Below are positions 1 through 7,282 of a stretch of 64,000 nt of DNA, one piece after another. The notes beneath the pieces are model-generated. The model was not told the DNA's origin, searched no databases, and was given only the letters and a program-made list of their open reading frames with translations. The stretch is from Promethearchaeota archaeon (GTDB lineage Archaea > Asgardarchaeota > Thorarchaeia > Thorarchaeales > Thorarchaeaceae): assembly GCA_014728035.1 (NCBI GenBank), contig WJMJ01000131.1, forward strand, positions 1-64,000, read 5' to 3'. The first letter of the stretch is position 1. Every line of letters starts with the position of its first letter. The position numbers and the translations under genes were made by a program.

Positions 1-280
1 AAACATACTGTCCAAACCGTCGATTGTAAAACACAGCCACATAACTCAAGAGGTTTCTCAATCGACATCTTGTGGAATGTTTTGCGTAATCTCGGTAAGA
101 GAGAAACATGGAAAGAAAAGGAGTGCGAAAAGCGGTTAACGTTCTTCGGTTTGTTAATGTTAAACTAATGAGCGTAGATACAGCGGTGTATAACCACGGG
201 TCCTGTTTCCTCAAATTCCTTGTTACCAAGATACTCTCCTGAATCTCAAGAGAGATATAAGGAAATGCACATACTAATGA
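1..280. other. Left-edge non-coding stretch
   Basis: I find no credible coding frame here. It contains an 8-bp perfect inverted repeat (GTCGATTG at 18-25, CAATCGAC at 59-66) that could form a long-loop hairpin. It also contains the first copy of the direct repeat that recurs downstream of the actin gene. The TA operon that follows begins near 296, so its promoter should lie here, but I see no convincing TATA box. Confidence 0.5.
111..222. repeat. Imperfect direct repeat, copy 1
   Basis: The core at 159-221 aligns without gaps to 973-1035 with about 10 mismatches in 63 bases. Looser similarity (an AAAGAAAAGGAG-type stretch) extends about 45 bases further upstream with small indels. The core holds the near-dyad ATACAGCGGTGTAT at 178-191. 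The two copies bracket the DUF433/DUF5615 module. Neither contains an obvious ORF, so this could be a duplicated regulatory or 3' flanking element, or the scar of an insertion. Confidence 0.7.
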
Positions 281-295
281 GTGAGGCCAATCTTC

Positions 296-526
296 ATGGG
301 AAATAGACTGATCGTTACAGACCCAGAGGTCATGATGGGAAAACCAGTGATTACCGGAACACGAATCACAGTTGAGATGATCTTGGACAAATTGGCAGCA
401 GGAGAAACCATCGACCAGATTCTAGAGGATTATCCTCAGTTGACCCGTGAATCGATTCTCGCAGCACTGTCCTTCGCGGCTGATGCCATGAAGACAATCA
501 CTGCATATCCGACTGAGGCGTCCTAG
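296..526 (+). CDS. DUF433 family antitoxin
   Basis: This short all-alpha protein of about 76 residues has the DUF433 signature: an N-terminal RLIVTDPEVMMGKPVITGTR stretch, then the TVEMILDKLAAGETIDQILEDYP helix-turn-helix-like part. DUF433 proteins are antitoxins, usually paired with a DUF5615 PIN-like toxin, and they bind both the toxin and their own promoter. The ATG at 296 has GAGG nine bases upstream. An alternative GTG at 281 lacks a well-placed site. The next gene is the expected partner, with its remnant start only 4 bases after this stop. Confidence 0.85.
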   Translation: MGNRLIVTDPEVMMGKPVITGTRITVEMILDKLAAGETIDQILEDYPQLTRESILAALSFAADAMKTITAYPTEAS

Positions 527-530
527 AGTT

Positions 531-885
531 GTGAATACTTGCGGACGAATGTATCGAGCAGAGTATAGTACAGAGTCTCAGAGAAAATGGTTTCAAAGTA
601 GATTACATCCTTGAATCCGCACCAGGATCTACAGACTCGACTGTACTCTCAATGGCCGAGTCTTCCCGCTCTATCTTGATGACTGCAGACAAGGACTTCG
701 GTGAATTGGTGTATCGTCAAGGGAAAGCTCATCATGGAATAATCCTGGTTAGACTGCATGGAGTTCCTAGAGAAAACAAAGTAGCAATACTAACTACAGT
801 GTTGAAAGAGCACGAAGGTAAGTTGGTAGGAGCTTTCACTGTTGTTGAACCAAATCAGGTCAGAATCAGTAGACCATCTGCATGA
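531..885 (+). pseudogene. DUF5615 PIN-like toxin, start region out of frame
   Basis: From 535 the frame encodes a complete-looking DUF5615 protein: ILADECIEQSIVQSLRENGF, then LMTADKDFGELVYRQG, then the GIILVRLHG strand. Members normally begin MKILADE with a GTG or ATG start. Here the only plausible start, GTG at 531, is one base out of frame: GTG A ATA CTT, with TGA at 532-534 in the body frame. No ATG, GTG or TTG occurs in frame before ATG 652, which would delete the first acidic metal-binding residue (the D of LADE). It is either a frameshifted toxin, an assembly indel in the A run, or a rare ATA start. Family function is RNase/nuclease toxin neutralised by DUF433. Confidence 0.75.
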
Positions 886-928
886 TAACATAGAGTTCAC
901 GGGATATCTTACACTCTAAGCGAGTTGA

Positions 929-1036
929 GAAAAGAAAAGGAGAAGAAGAGCGGAAGTCGCTCTTCACGTTGTGTTAAACTAATGCGCTTAGATACACCGG
1001 TGTATTACTTCCGGTCCTGCTTCCTCGAATTCTTTC
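929..1036. repeat. Imperfect direct repeat, copy 2
   Basis: This is the second copy of the 111-222 element. It begins 14 bases beyond the actin stop codon and therefore lies in the actin 3' flank. Its dyad is perfect here: ATACACCGGTGTAT at 992-1005 is a 14-bp palindrome. The sequence could act as a binding site or as part of the actin mRNA 3' end. There is no T-tract to make it a classical terminator. Confidence 0.7.
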
Positions 1037-1050
1037 CTTGAGACCCACAT

Positions 1051-2157
1051 TTACCAGGCTGCAACAGGAATTGCTGCAACATTCTGGAAGGTCTTCAAGG
1101 ACGCAAGAATTGAGCCACCGATCCAGACGGAGTATTGGCGCTCAGGAGGAGCAATGATACGGACCTCGATGTTCTCTGGGACGAGTTCGGAAATCTCTTT
1201 GTGGAGACGTTCCTTGAGTCCTGGGAACATGGTGGAACCGCCGGAGAGTACGATGTTAGCGTACAGGTCACGTCGCAAGTCAACGTCACAAGACTTGATA
1301 GCCTCGACAATGTGTTCGTCAAGAGGAATGGAGTCAAGTCCGATAGCGCTTGGGTTAAAGAACAGTTCAGGGGCCTGGAATCGCTCAGCACCTACAGTGA
1401 TAACCTCACCGTCGGGGAGCATGTATGGTTTATCCACACCAGCTTTGTCAGCAACGGAGCGTTCACGCTCGGGGTCAAGGGCAATGTAACATAATTTCTC
1501 CTTGATATCTCTGACAATTTCTTTCTCAGCACCGCTTACGAATGCATAACCTCTCTGACGGAGAAGTCTGCGCAAGTATTCGGTGATGTCTCGACCAGCC
1601 AAGTCAATACGTTTGATTGCGTGGTTGATTGAGAAACCTTCGTATACAGGAACGATGTGAGTAACACCGTCACCAGAGTCGATAACCAGACCAGTGGTTC
1701 TTCCGGACGCGTAGAGTGACAGAACAGCCTGTGTAGCCACATAGACTGCAGGGACGCCAAAGCTGTCAAACATGACAGAGGCCATACGTTCTCTGTTCTC
1801 TCGTGGGTTGAAAGGAGCTTCAGTCAGAAGGACTGGATTCTCACTAGGGTCAACTTTGAGGTCATTATAGAACGTGTATGACCAGATTTTTTCAATTGCA
1901 TCCCAGTCATCAACGACACCGTGTGTAATAGGATAGACTAGTCGAAGAACACCACGGAGGTTAATTGCCTCCTCACCAATGTAATAGTCACGTGTGTAGT
2001 GATCGACGTCAGTCATAATAGACTCATAACGTGGATAACCAATGAGTGTTGGCCATACACTGCGTGGTTGGTCCTCGCCTGCATATCCGTTTTTGCTCAA
2101 ACCAGTGCCATTATCAATGACAACGGGTTTGGCACCAAGAAATTCATCTTCAGCCAT
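1051..2157 (-). CDS. Asgard actin (Lokiactin-type)
   Basis: This is a polymerising ATPase of the eukaryote-like cytoskeleton. The 368 residues (eukaryotic actin ~375) carry phosphate 1 (VVIDNGTG ~12-19), [17 protein letters not shown], phosphate 2 ([12 protein letters not shown]), the connecting segments ([21 protein letters not shown]), the adenosine loop ([11 protein letters not shown]) and [21 protein letters not shown]. These are close to true actin and far from MreB or crenactin. The DNase loop is rewritten, and the C-terminus stops soon after the TFQ position with AAIPVAAW, lacking the usual WI...KCF tail. It is monocistronic, with a TATA box and dyad upstream. Profilin and gelsolin partners, known in Asgards, are not in this window. 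Confidence 0.97.
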   Translation of the reverse strand: MAEDEFLGAKPVVIDNGTGLSKNGYAGEDQPRSVWPTLIGYPRYESIMTDVDHYTRDYYIGEEAINLRGVLRLVYPITHGVVDDWDAIEKIWSYTFYNDLKVDPSENPVLLTEAPFNPRENRERMASVMFDSFGVPAVYVATQAVLSLYASGRTTGLVIDSGDGVTHIVPVYEGFSINHAIKRIDLAGRDITEYLRRLLRQRGYAFVSGAEKEIVRDIKEKLCYIALDPERERSVADKAGVDKPYMLPDGEVITVGAERFQAPELFFNPSAIGLDSIPLDEHIVEAIKSCDVDLRRDLYANIVLSGGSTMFPGLKERLHKEISELVPENIEVRIIAPPERQYSVWIGGSILASLKTFQNVAAIPVAAW

Positions 2158-2500
2158 TTTATTTCGGTCCTCGCTTTGTGCAAGTCACAGAATCTAGATT
2201 CTTAACGAGAAGTCTCTGTGTTACTTAACGATACGCTTGAGCGTATTTAAGCCTTGTCTGGATTGGTTCGAAAAATCGACGTTTTTCATTAGATATATAT
2301 GATATATATGTATGTATTGTTTTTAATTACGCATCACAGAACCGCCGTAGAAGGCTAAGAAATACGAAATAGTATTACGAAATCAGGTATTCGAAAACCC
2401 CCAGTAACATATATATTGTTATTATATGTATCTATGGAATGAATTCCTTCACGGAGGATCACTCCAAAGAACCCACAGAATCCGTTAGGAGCACCATACG
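2158..2500. other. Divergent intergenic region, AT-rich
   Basis: This stretch separates actin from the CARF-like operon. Besides the actin promoter it holds AT-alternating runs (about 2292-2320 and 2407-2432) and a dyad ACATATA-N9-TATATGT at 2407-2413/2423-2429. The dyad sits about 75-95 bases before the ATG at 2501 and could overlap that operon's TATA box. I found no tRNA- or snoRNA-like fold by eye. Confidence 0.4.
2231..2250 (-). promoter_or_regulatory. Actin promoter: TATA box with overlapping dyad
   Basis: Read on the minus strand, TTAAATA (2244-2250) is a good archaeal TATA box about 90 bases before the actin ATG, predicting transcription from about 2220. It overlaps a perfect 7-bp inverted repeat, ATACGCT-TG-AGCGTAT (2231-2246), at the downstream edge of the TATA. 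That is the position where a repressor would block TBP or polymerase. Confidence 0.55.
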
Positions 2501-3295
2501 ATGATTTGGAAACCAGCCGACCAACTAGTACGAGAGGAAGTAGAGTCAGTACGAGCAAGAAGAGTCATTCTTGACCAACTAGAGAGTGGTTCCAAGACTG
2601 GGAACGAATTAAGAGAGGCAATTAGAAAAGATATGATGGCACTAGCTGTAAAATCCGGAGTGAGAAAACCGGATCCGGCAGATTATGTAGTAACAGACCC
2701 AAAATTGTATTTTAACACAAAACACCTAGAGAATATAGGTCTGATTCAGAGTCAGAAAGTGTCCAAGCAAAGAGTTTTCCAACTTACACCCCCAGCAATT
2801 CAGCCTGTGCGAAGAGTACTTGAAATCACAAGGAAAAATATTCTGATTACTTCACTTGTAGAACCTGCTGACGCACGACCACTTATCGGATGGTATTGCA
2901 AGGAGAGAAGGTTTTCATTCAAGCAGCTTCATGTGGTGGTTGAGATGGAGAGGTTTCAACGAGGGGTTTCAAAGAATTTAGAGAGATATATTCCTGATGG
3001 AAGCATAAGGAAAATACGTGATCAATGGCATGAGCTCCCTCTCGAGATTGCAGGAGAATTTGGCGGAGGGAAACAAGGAGATCTTCGTTTAACATATAAC
3101 GCATTAGAAGCAATAATCTTTCAAGATATCAGAGAGTATAATATCATTCTTGATGGTTCATTAGGTCCACCAGTAATCAGCATGGCAATGATGTTGCTAT
3201 CGTCACATTACTCATTAGACATGATATATGTCAGAGAATATGCGGGGAAGGATTCCGATATTCAGAGGGTAACAGCTTTGGAGGTGGTAGATTGA
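2501..3295 (+). CDS. Winged-helix protein with C-terminal CARF-like domain
   Basis: Residues ~15-100 look like an ArsR-type winged helix (VILDQLESGSKTGNELREAI, a recognition-helix region, then KHLENIGLIQSQKVSKQRVF as the wing). Residues ~112-250 alternate strand and helix in Rossmann fashion: NILITSLVE, PLIGWYCKER, LHVVVE, then YNIILDGSLGPPVISMAMML and LDMIYV. The last pair resembles the CARF motif in which a strand ends in a small-residue turn before a helix (D-x-S/T-G-G-x-K). CARF domains bind cyclic oligonucleotides and usually sit N-terminal to the HTH; here the order is reversed. AGGAG precedes the ATG by 9 bases. The stop overlaps the start of the RNase III-like gene, so the two are co-translated. 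The fold call is by eye. Confidence 0.5.
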   Translation: MIWKPADQLVREEVESVRARRVILDQLESGSKTGNELREAIRKDMMALAVKSGVRKPDPADYVVTDPKLYFNTKHLENIGLIQSQKVSKQRVFQLTPPAIQPVRRVLEITRKNILITSLVEPADARPLIGWYCKERRFSFKQLHVVVEMERFQRGVSKNLERYIPDGSIRKIRDQWHELPLEIAGEFGGGKQGDLRLTYNALEAIIFQDIREYNIILDGSLGPPVISMAMMLLSSHYSLDMIYVREYAGKDSDIQRVTALEVVD

Positions 3296-3966
3296 ATATC
3301 GAAAAGAAGTTGTCTTGGAAAAAGATTGATCTGATGAATAGGTTACACAAGTTAGAAAAAACGATTCAAGACGACCTGAAAAGAACACCACCACAAAATA
3401 CTAGGACAATACAAAAATTTGCTAGATGGCTTGAGCAACTGCAATATATCTTTTCAAAGATTCAGAGTATCAATACCCAAGTCATACCAAAAGTGGAGAA
3501 AGCTTTAGGAATAAAATTGAAAGATAAAGAGCAAGTGGTTATTGCACTCTTTCAGCCAAGTACAAGGAATCTGTTTTTGGAAACTAAGACCCATTTTTAT
3601 GGAGAGGATATATTTTCGACGAATTTCTTCGATATTCTATCAACACTAAGCGATAGAGCTGAGCTGTTGGCTTTAATTGGAGATGCTGCAATTTCACTCA
3701 GCGTTATCCACTATATTTGGCCTCCAGCAGAGATTAGCGCAGGTTCACTCACATTACAAAGAGCTGATATTGTTAGTAATGAACACATGAGTGAGATTTG
3801 TGACAAATGGGAATTATACGAACATAGAATTCACTTTGATCCAGGAGAGCCTTCGCAAACGGAGATGAATCATGATAAAGGCACATTGCTGGAAGCAATC
3901 TATGGCATAATCTATCTGAATTACGGATACGATAAGACTAGAGAGTTAGTCAAGCATATTCTATGA
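3292..3966 (+). CDS. RNase III-like domain protein
   Basis: An N-terminal helical/coiled region (1-80) precedes an RNase III endonuclease-like domain (~85-224). RAELLALIGDAAISLSV matches the signature helix (ERLEFLGDAVL, with the acidic E and D retained). RADIVSNEHMSEICDKWEL matches RAxLVSNxxLA. LLEAIYGIIYLNYGY matches FEALIGAIYLDGG. The conserved Asp three residues before the last catalytic Glu (ADxxEA) is Thr here (GTLLEA), so a metal ligand seems altered. There is no dsRNA-binding domain. Translation starts at TTG (3292), inside the upstream stop (TTGA), behind a strong GGAGGTG. RNase III is uncommon in archaea. Function is unknown: RNA processing or a degenerate RNA-binding role. Confidence 0.6.
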   Translation: MNIEKKLSWKKIDLMNRLHKLEKTIQDDLKRTPPQNTRTIQKFARWLEQLQYIFSKIQSINTQVIPKVEKALGIKLKDKEQVVIALFQPSTRNLFLETKTHFYGEDIFSTNFFDILSTLSDRAELLALIGDAAISLSVIHYIWPPAEISAGSLTLQRADIVSNEHMSEICDKWELYEHRIHFDPGEPSQTEMNHDKGTLLEAIYGIIYLNYGYDKTRELVKHIL

Positions 3967-3969
3967 TAA

Positions 3970-5535
3970 TTAGGTCTCGGTCATGTCATATTCATCCTGT
4001 CGATATCGAGCCTTTCTTTTCAAAGGATACATTTTGTTGAATCGGTCCCGAATCTCTCCAGCAATTTCAGGATCCGAATATACTCTCACCGAGGGTATTG
4101 TGCGTTTCTGTTGACGGAGAGCATGAATTATCGGTTTGCCTTCCTGAGCCTTTTTCAGGCGGACAATCTCAATTCCGCTCTTCTCGCCCCCAACCAAGAG
4201 AGGGATACGTCCAAGACTCTTCTCACCCAATTCTGGGTTTACCACATCGATAATTACCTTACCGATATCGTCCCCTAGTTCAACCTCATTATCAATGAGA
4301 GTTTCGATATCAGATAACATCTTCATAAAGAGATTACGCGTATCATCCTCAAAGGACAAAAGTGGACGGGATAGAACTACTTTGAAGAGTCGTCTATAAC
4401 GTATCCGAGCAGCATACTCGCGAATAAAATCGGTTTCCGATTCTTTTAGCCAAGCGTAGAGATCGGAGTCAGTCATTCGTGTAAAAAGACCGATACACTC
4501 ATTCTTTGTCAGCTCTTCCTCTTTCATTCGAAAATAGGTAGCCTTGGACACAAGAGATTCTGCAACACGTACTGCGTGGTGAAGGTATAGACTTGCAAAC
4601 ATCCAATTCCGGCTTAGGGTCAGTGCTTCTAGAGAATGTAATGCCTTGAGCATAAATGCACGATGATATTTTCCTCGGCCGTCACGTACAACTCGGTTTG
4701 TTAGCAACACCCGTTCTGCTGGAAACACACCTAATTGTACACCACTAAAATGAGCATCACGAATGAGATAATCTGTCTTGTCAATATCAAGAGGACTATC
4801 AATGAAATCAGAAAGTAGCATCAGAACTGGATCCTTTGACCTGCGTTTAAGCACATCAACTACTGTTTTTGGCTCAATATCATGACGTTCAAGGATTTCA
4901 GTGACACCACTATTTAGAATCAAGAAAGCTCCGAGATCGGTATGATCAAGACCAGACCAGCTTTCCAATGCAAATTCAATCGTATGAGATGTGGGCGGGT
5001 GACCTACATCATGAAGTAAAGCCGCTGCACGAAACACTTTCTGCTGGTAATCATCCAACAATTGAGAAAGAGGGCTGAAGCACACATTGTCAAGGTCATC
5101 ACAATAATTCACTACACGGACACATTTCTGAGCAAGAAAATTAGTTCCAAGACAATGCTGAAATCTTGTATGTGTAGCTCCAGGGTAGACTATATGTGCG
5201 GGTCCAAGTTGTTTTACAAATCGCAGTCTCAAAATCTCCCACCCGGAAACCAAATCTAGCTCCCACGGATCAAAAATAATAGCACCATGAACGGGATCTT
5301 GAATTGCTTTCTGTCTAGAATGGGCCTCGGTCTTTGAAAGTAATTTCGAGTGGTCAGATTGAATTCGTTGGATTTGTTTCCAAATTTTATCTTTCTTTTT
5401 CCGTGCATCAACTAGTTCTGATTCACGCATGCCAGTGACACGAACTAATTTCACAGTTTCAACATCAACTGGTTGGTCAGCAACAAACCCATGTGACGTT
5501 GTACTCTTTTCGCGCCCGGATTGTTTCTTGGGCAT
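3970..5535 (-). CDS. HD-domain phosphohydrolase (dNTPase/SAMHD1-like)
   Basis: This is a predicted metal-dependent phosphohydrolase acting on nucleotides, of the dGTPase/SAMHD1-like HD family (521 aa). Motifs run in family order: HTRFQHCLGT (first His, residue ~130), AALLHDVGHPPTSHT (HD pair) and DSPLDIDKTDYLIRDAHFSG (final Asp and the DxxDYLxRD segment). I chose the ATG at 5535 (MPKKQSG) because GGGAG lies about 10 bases upstream and the longer frame adds residues with no family match. It converges with the RNase III-like gene, the two stops 4 bases apart. Substrate is not determinable here; a housekeeping dNTP or an antiviral role are both possible. Confidence 0.85.
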   Translation of the reverse strand: MPKKQSGREKSTTSHGFVADQPVDVETVKLVRVTGMRESELVDARKKKDKIWKQIQRIQSDHSKLLSKTEAHSRQKAIQDPVHGAIIFDPWELDLVSGWEILRLRFVKQLGPAHIVYPGATHTRFQHCLGTNFLAQKCVRVVNYCDDLDNVCFSPLSQLLDDYQQKVFRAAALLHDVGHPPTSHTIEFALESWSGLDHTDLGAFLILNSGVTEILERHDIEPKTVVDVLKRRSKDPVLMLLSDFIDSPLDIDKTDYLIRDAHFSGVQLGVFPAERVLLTNRVVRDGRGKYHRAFMLKALHSLEALTLSRNWMFASLYLHHAVRVAESLVSKATYFRMKEEELTKNECIGLFTRMTDSDLYAWLKESETDFIREYAARIRYRRLFKVVLSRPLLSFEDDTRNLFMKMLSDIETLIDNEVELGDDIGKVIIDVVNPELGEKSLGRIPLLVGGEKSGIEIVRLKKAQEGKPIIHALRQQKRTIPSVRVYSDPEIAGEIRDRFNKMYPLKRKARYRQDEYDMTET

Positions 5536-5587
5536 AGAACATACTCCCGATGATGGATAAAAGAATAGTAGTATATAAGACAGCCCG

Positions 5588-6130
5588 TTATTCGATTTGG
5601 AGAGGTTGATGTTGCTTGATTCTCCCACGGGATGTAGAGTAACTCAAAGGATTTCGTGTAATCATTGACTGGCAATAACGGTCGGATTGACAGAGACCCC
5701 ATTCTTGTAACCAGCTACAATTCGGAGTGCCTTTTGATTTGTAAAAGGGAGGTTCAAGTAAATGAACTCGAACGAGAAAATCCACTACAACTCGGATTTG
5801 CTTTCGGACGTATGCGATTCTAATACAGGGAGGTGCTCTTCGTAATACCGACCATCGAATCATCTTAAAGAGGTCATACCACAATAGACATTCTTTTTCC
5901 TTGTAAAGGAAATCACAAGAAACACAAGCTTGTTCGTGTTGTGAAAGATTGCAAAATTGAAGCCTTGATTCTTCTACAAGACCAACATCGCGTAGCAGAT
6001 GAAAATTGATTTCAACAAACCAATCGGGATTGAAAGAGCCAAATTCTGTAATGAAATCATGAAGTTCTTCTGCTACAAACGAGGAGTCTTCAAGCCAGTA
6101 TTTGGAAGATAATTCGGACGAGTTTGACAA
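5588..6130 (-). CDS. Small Cys-rich protein resembling the PriL Fe-S domain
   Basis: This protein of 180 residues begins at TTG. Its C-terminal half has a spacing reminiscent of the 4Fe-4S domain of the archaeal/eukaryotic primase large subunit: APPCIRIAYVRKQIRVVVDF, then a helix, NCSWLQEWGLCQSDRYC, then NPLSYS (PriL: PPCI...GLC...C...NPLxYY). The N-terminal half adds a CVSCDF pair but no full PriL N-domain. It ends 52 bases before the HD phosphohydrolase start on the same strand, so they may be co-transcribed. It could be a primase-related accessory from a replicon or an unrelated Cys-cluster protein. The start is uncertain because no strong ribosome binding site is visible. Confidence 0.5.
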   Translation of the reverse strand: MSNSSELSSKYWLEDSSFVAEELHDFITEFGSFNPDWFVEINFHLLRDVGLVEESRLQFCNLSQHEQACVSCDFLYKEKECLLWYDLFKMIRWSVLRRAPPCIRIAYVRKQIRVVVDFLVRVHLLEPPFYKSKGTPNCSWLQEWGLCQSDRYCQSMITRNPLSYSTSRGRIKQHQPLQIE

Positions 6131-6189
6131 AGCAGTTCATTATTCTATTAAATAGTTCAACTATTAAGCTCATCACAAAGTGAGATACA

Positions 6190-6219
6190 GCAGTGTAACC
6201 ACTGCAATAACTCTTAAAT
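6190..6219 (+). promoter_or_regulatory. Promoter with upstream hairpin/dyad
   Basis: CTCTTAAATT at 6211-6220 is TATA-like and predicts a start near 6240 for the beta-propeller gene. Immediately upstream is a perfect 6-bp inverted repeat with a 4-base spacer, GCAGTG-TAAC-CACTGC (6190-6205), placed where BRE/TFB contacts occur. AGATACAGCAGTGTAACCAC here also resembles the core of the repeat at 176-197. Confidence 0.45.
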
Positions 6220-6274
6220 TACTCATAGTGGAATTGGTATTTCAATGCCTTTTGTCCTATGAGGCCCGACTCCC

Positions 6275-7282
6275 ATGATTGATCTCGTAAAGACTTCAGA
6301 AGTAATGTTCAGGGAAGCAATCACATCAATAGAGCTTACTGATTTAACACGAGATGGAAAGCAAGAGTTGGTAATAACCACAATGAATGGAGATCTTAGA
6401 GTCTTTCATTTAGGTTCAGGAACCCAGGAAGAAGTTTCTGAGGTTTGTAAGACAGGGGGGCTTCCACCAGTTGCAGCAGTAGGTTTTGGAGATATATTAG
6501 ATAATGAAATAGACGAACTTGTAGTAGGTACACTTGATAATATGCTCCAAGTGATTGTATTTGATGGAAAGGAGTTATCTAGCAAAGCAAGCACACCCTT
6601 GGGAACATTGCCCACGGCAATATGTGTGACAAATGTAATGGGAGAAAAAGGAGCTGAAGTAATCGTATCCACTAATGACAAAGCACTTCGTTGTTACGGA
6701 TGGTTTTACTCATGTCTTGATAAACTCGCTCACAAGGTGGTTGAAAGACCAACTTTTTCAATGGCACCTCTTAGAAGTAAAGGACTGCCATATAGCAGAT
6801 TTGTCTTCGGGGATGAAGTGGGTTATCTGTATGTATATCAATATGCAGATGATAGATTACATGAGATTGCGAAAAGAAAAGTGGGTGGAGAAATCATGAG
6901 AGTTGCAACTGGAAATATCAATGCTGATCGTAATTACGAGATAGCAACCGTATCAGATGGAAATATCCTAACCCTCTTTGGAATTGGTAAGAACGAGCTT
7001 GAAGCAATAGCCAAGTACAAAACAAATTCGCCAATCACATCTTTACGGTTTAGTCATTTGTACGGAGAACCGGAAGATACCCAATTAGTTCTAAGCCTTG
7101 GCGACTCAACTATCCATGTATTAGAATTGAACGAGTCTGGATTCACTGCAAAAGGCAAAATACGGACCATGAAAAAGTCAATTGAATCAATGATAGCAGT
7201 AGGAGATATCAATGGAGATGGAAACAGGGAGATTGTCCAAGCAGTAGGGAACAATCTCTCCATTATTCGTCCAAAATTTTGA
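6275..7282 (+). CDS. FG-GAP/VCBS-type beta-propeller protein
   Basis: This predicted cytosolic beta-propeller (335 aa, no signal peptide) is built of about seven repeats ending in D-x-D-G-D-G-like calcium loops: LTDLTRDGKQELVI, GDILDNEIDELVVG, GNINADRNYEIATV and the best one, GDINGDGNREIVQ near the C-terminus. Such integrin-alpha-N/FG-GAP propellers are protein-interaction scaffolds. The lack of secretion or membrane signals argues for an internal role, as with eukaryotic ITFG2- or BBS-type propellers, but that link is only analogy. It converges with the next gene, its stop directly abutting that gene's stop. Confidence 0.75.
   Translation: MIDLVKTSEVMFREAITSIELTDLTRDGKQELVITTMNGDLRVFHLGSGTQEEVSEVCKTGGLPPVAAVGFGDILDNEIDELVVGTLDNMLQVIVFDGKELSSKASTPLGTLPTAICVTNVMGEKGAEVIVSTNDKALRCYGWFYSCLDKLAHKVVERPTFSMAPLRSKGLPYSRFVFGDEVGYLYVYQYADDRLHEIAKRKVGGEIMRVATGNINADRNYEIATVSDGNILTLFGIGKNELEAIAKYKTNSPITSLRFSHLYGEPEDTQLVLSLGDSTIHVLELNESGFTAKGKIRTMKKSIESMIAVGDINGDGNREIVQAVGNNLSIIRPKF

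Noticed and set aside
1135-1494. Plus-strand ORFs of 111-119 codons inside actin
   Set aside because: They are antisense shadows of the actin codons, without ribosome binding sites or recognisable protein features.
2158-2500. tRNA or C/D-box RNA in the gap between actin and the CARF-like operon
   Set aside because: No T-arm GTTCRANYC, cloverleaf pairing or C/D boxes in proper order could be found; the stretch is simply AT-rich promoter DNA.
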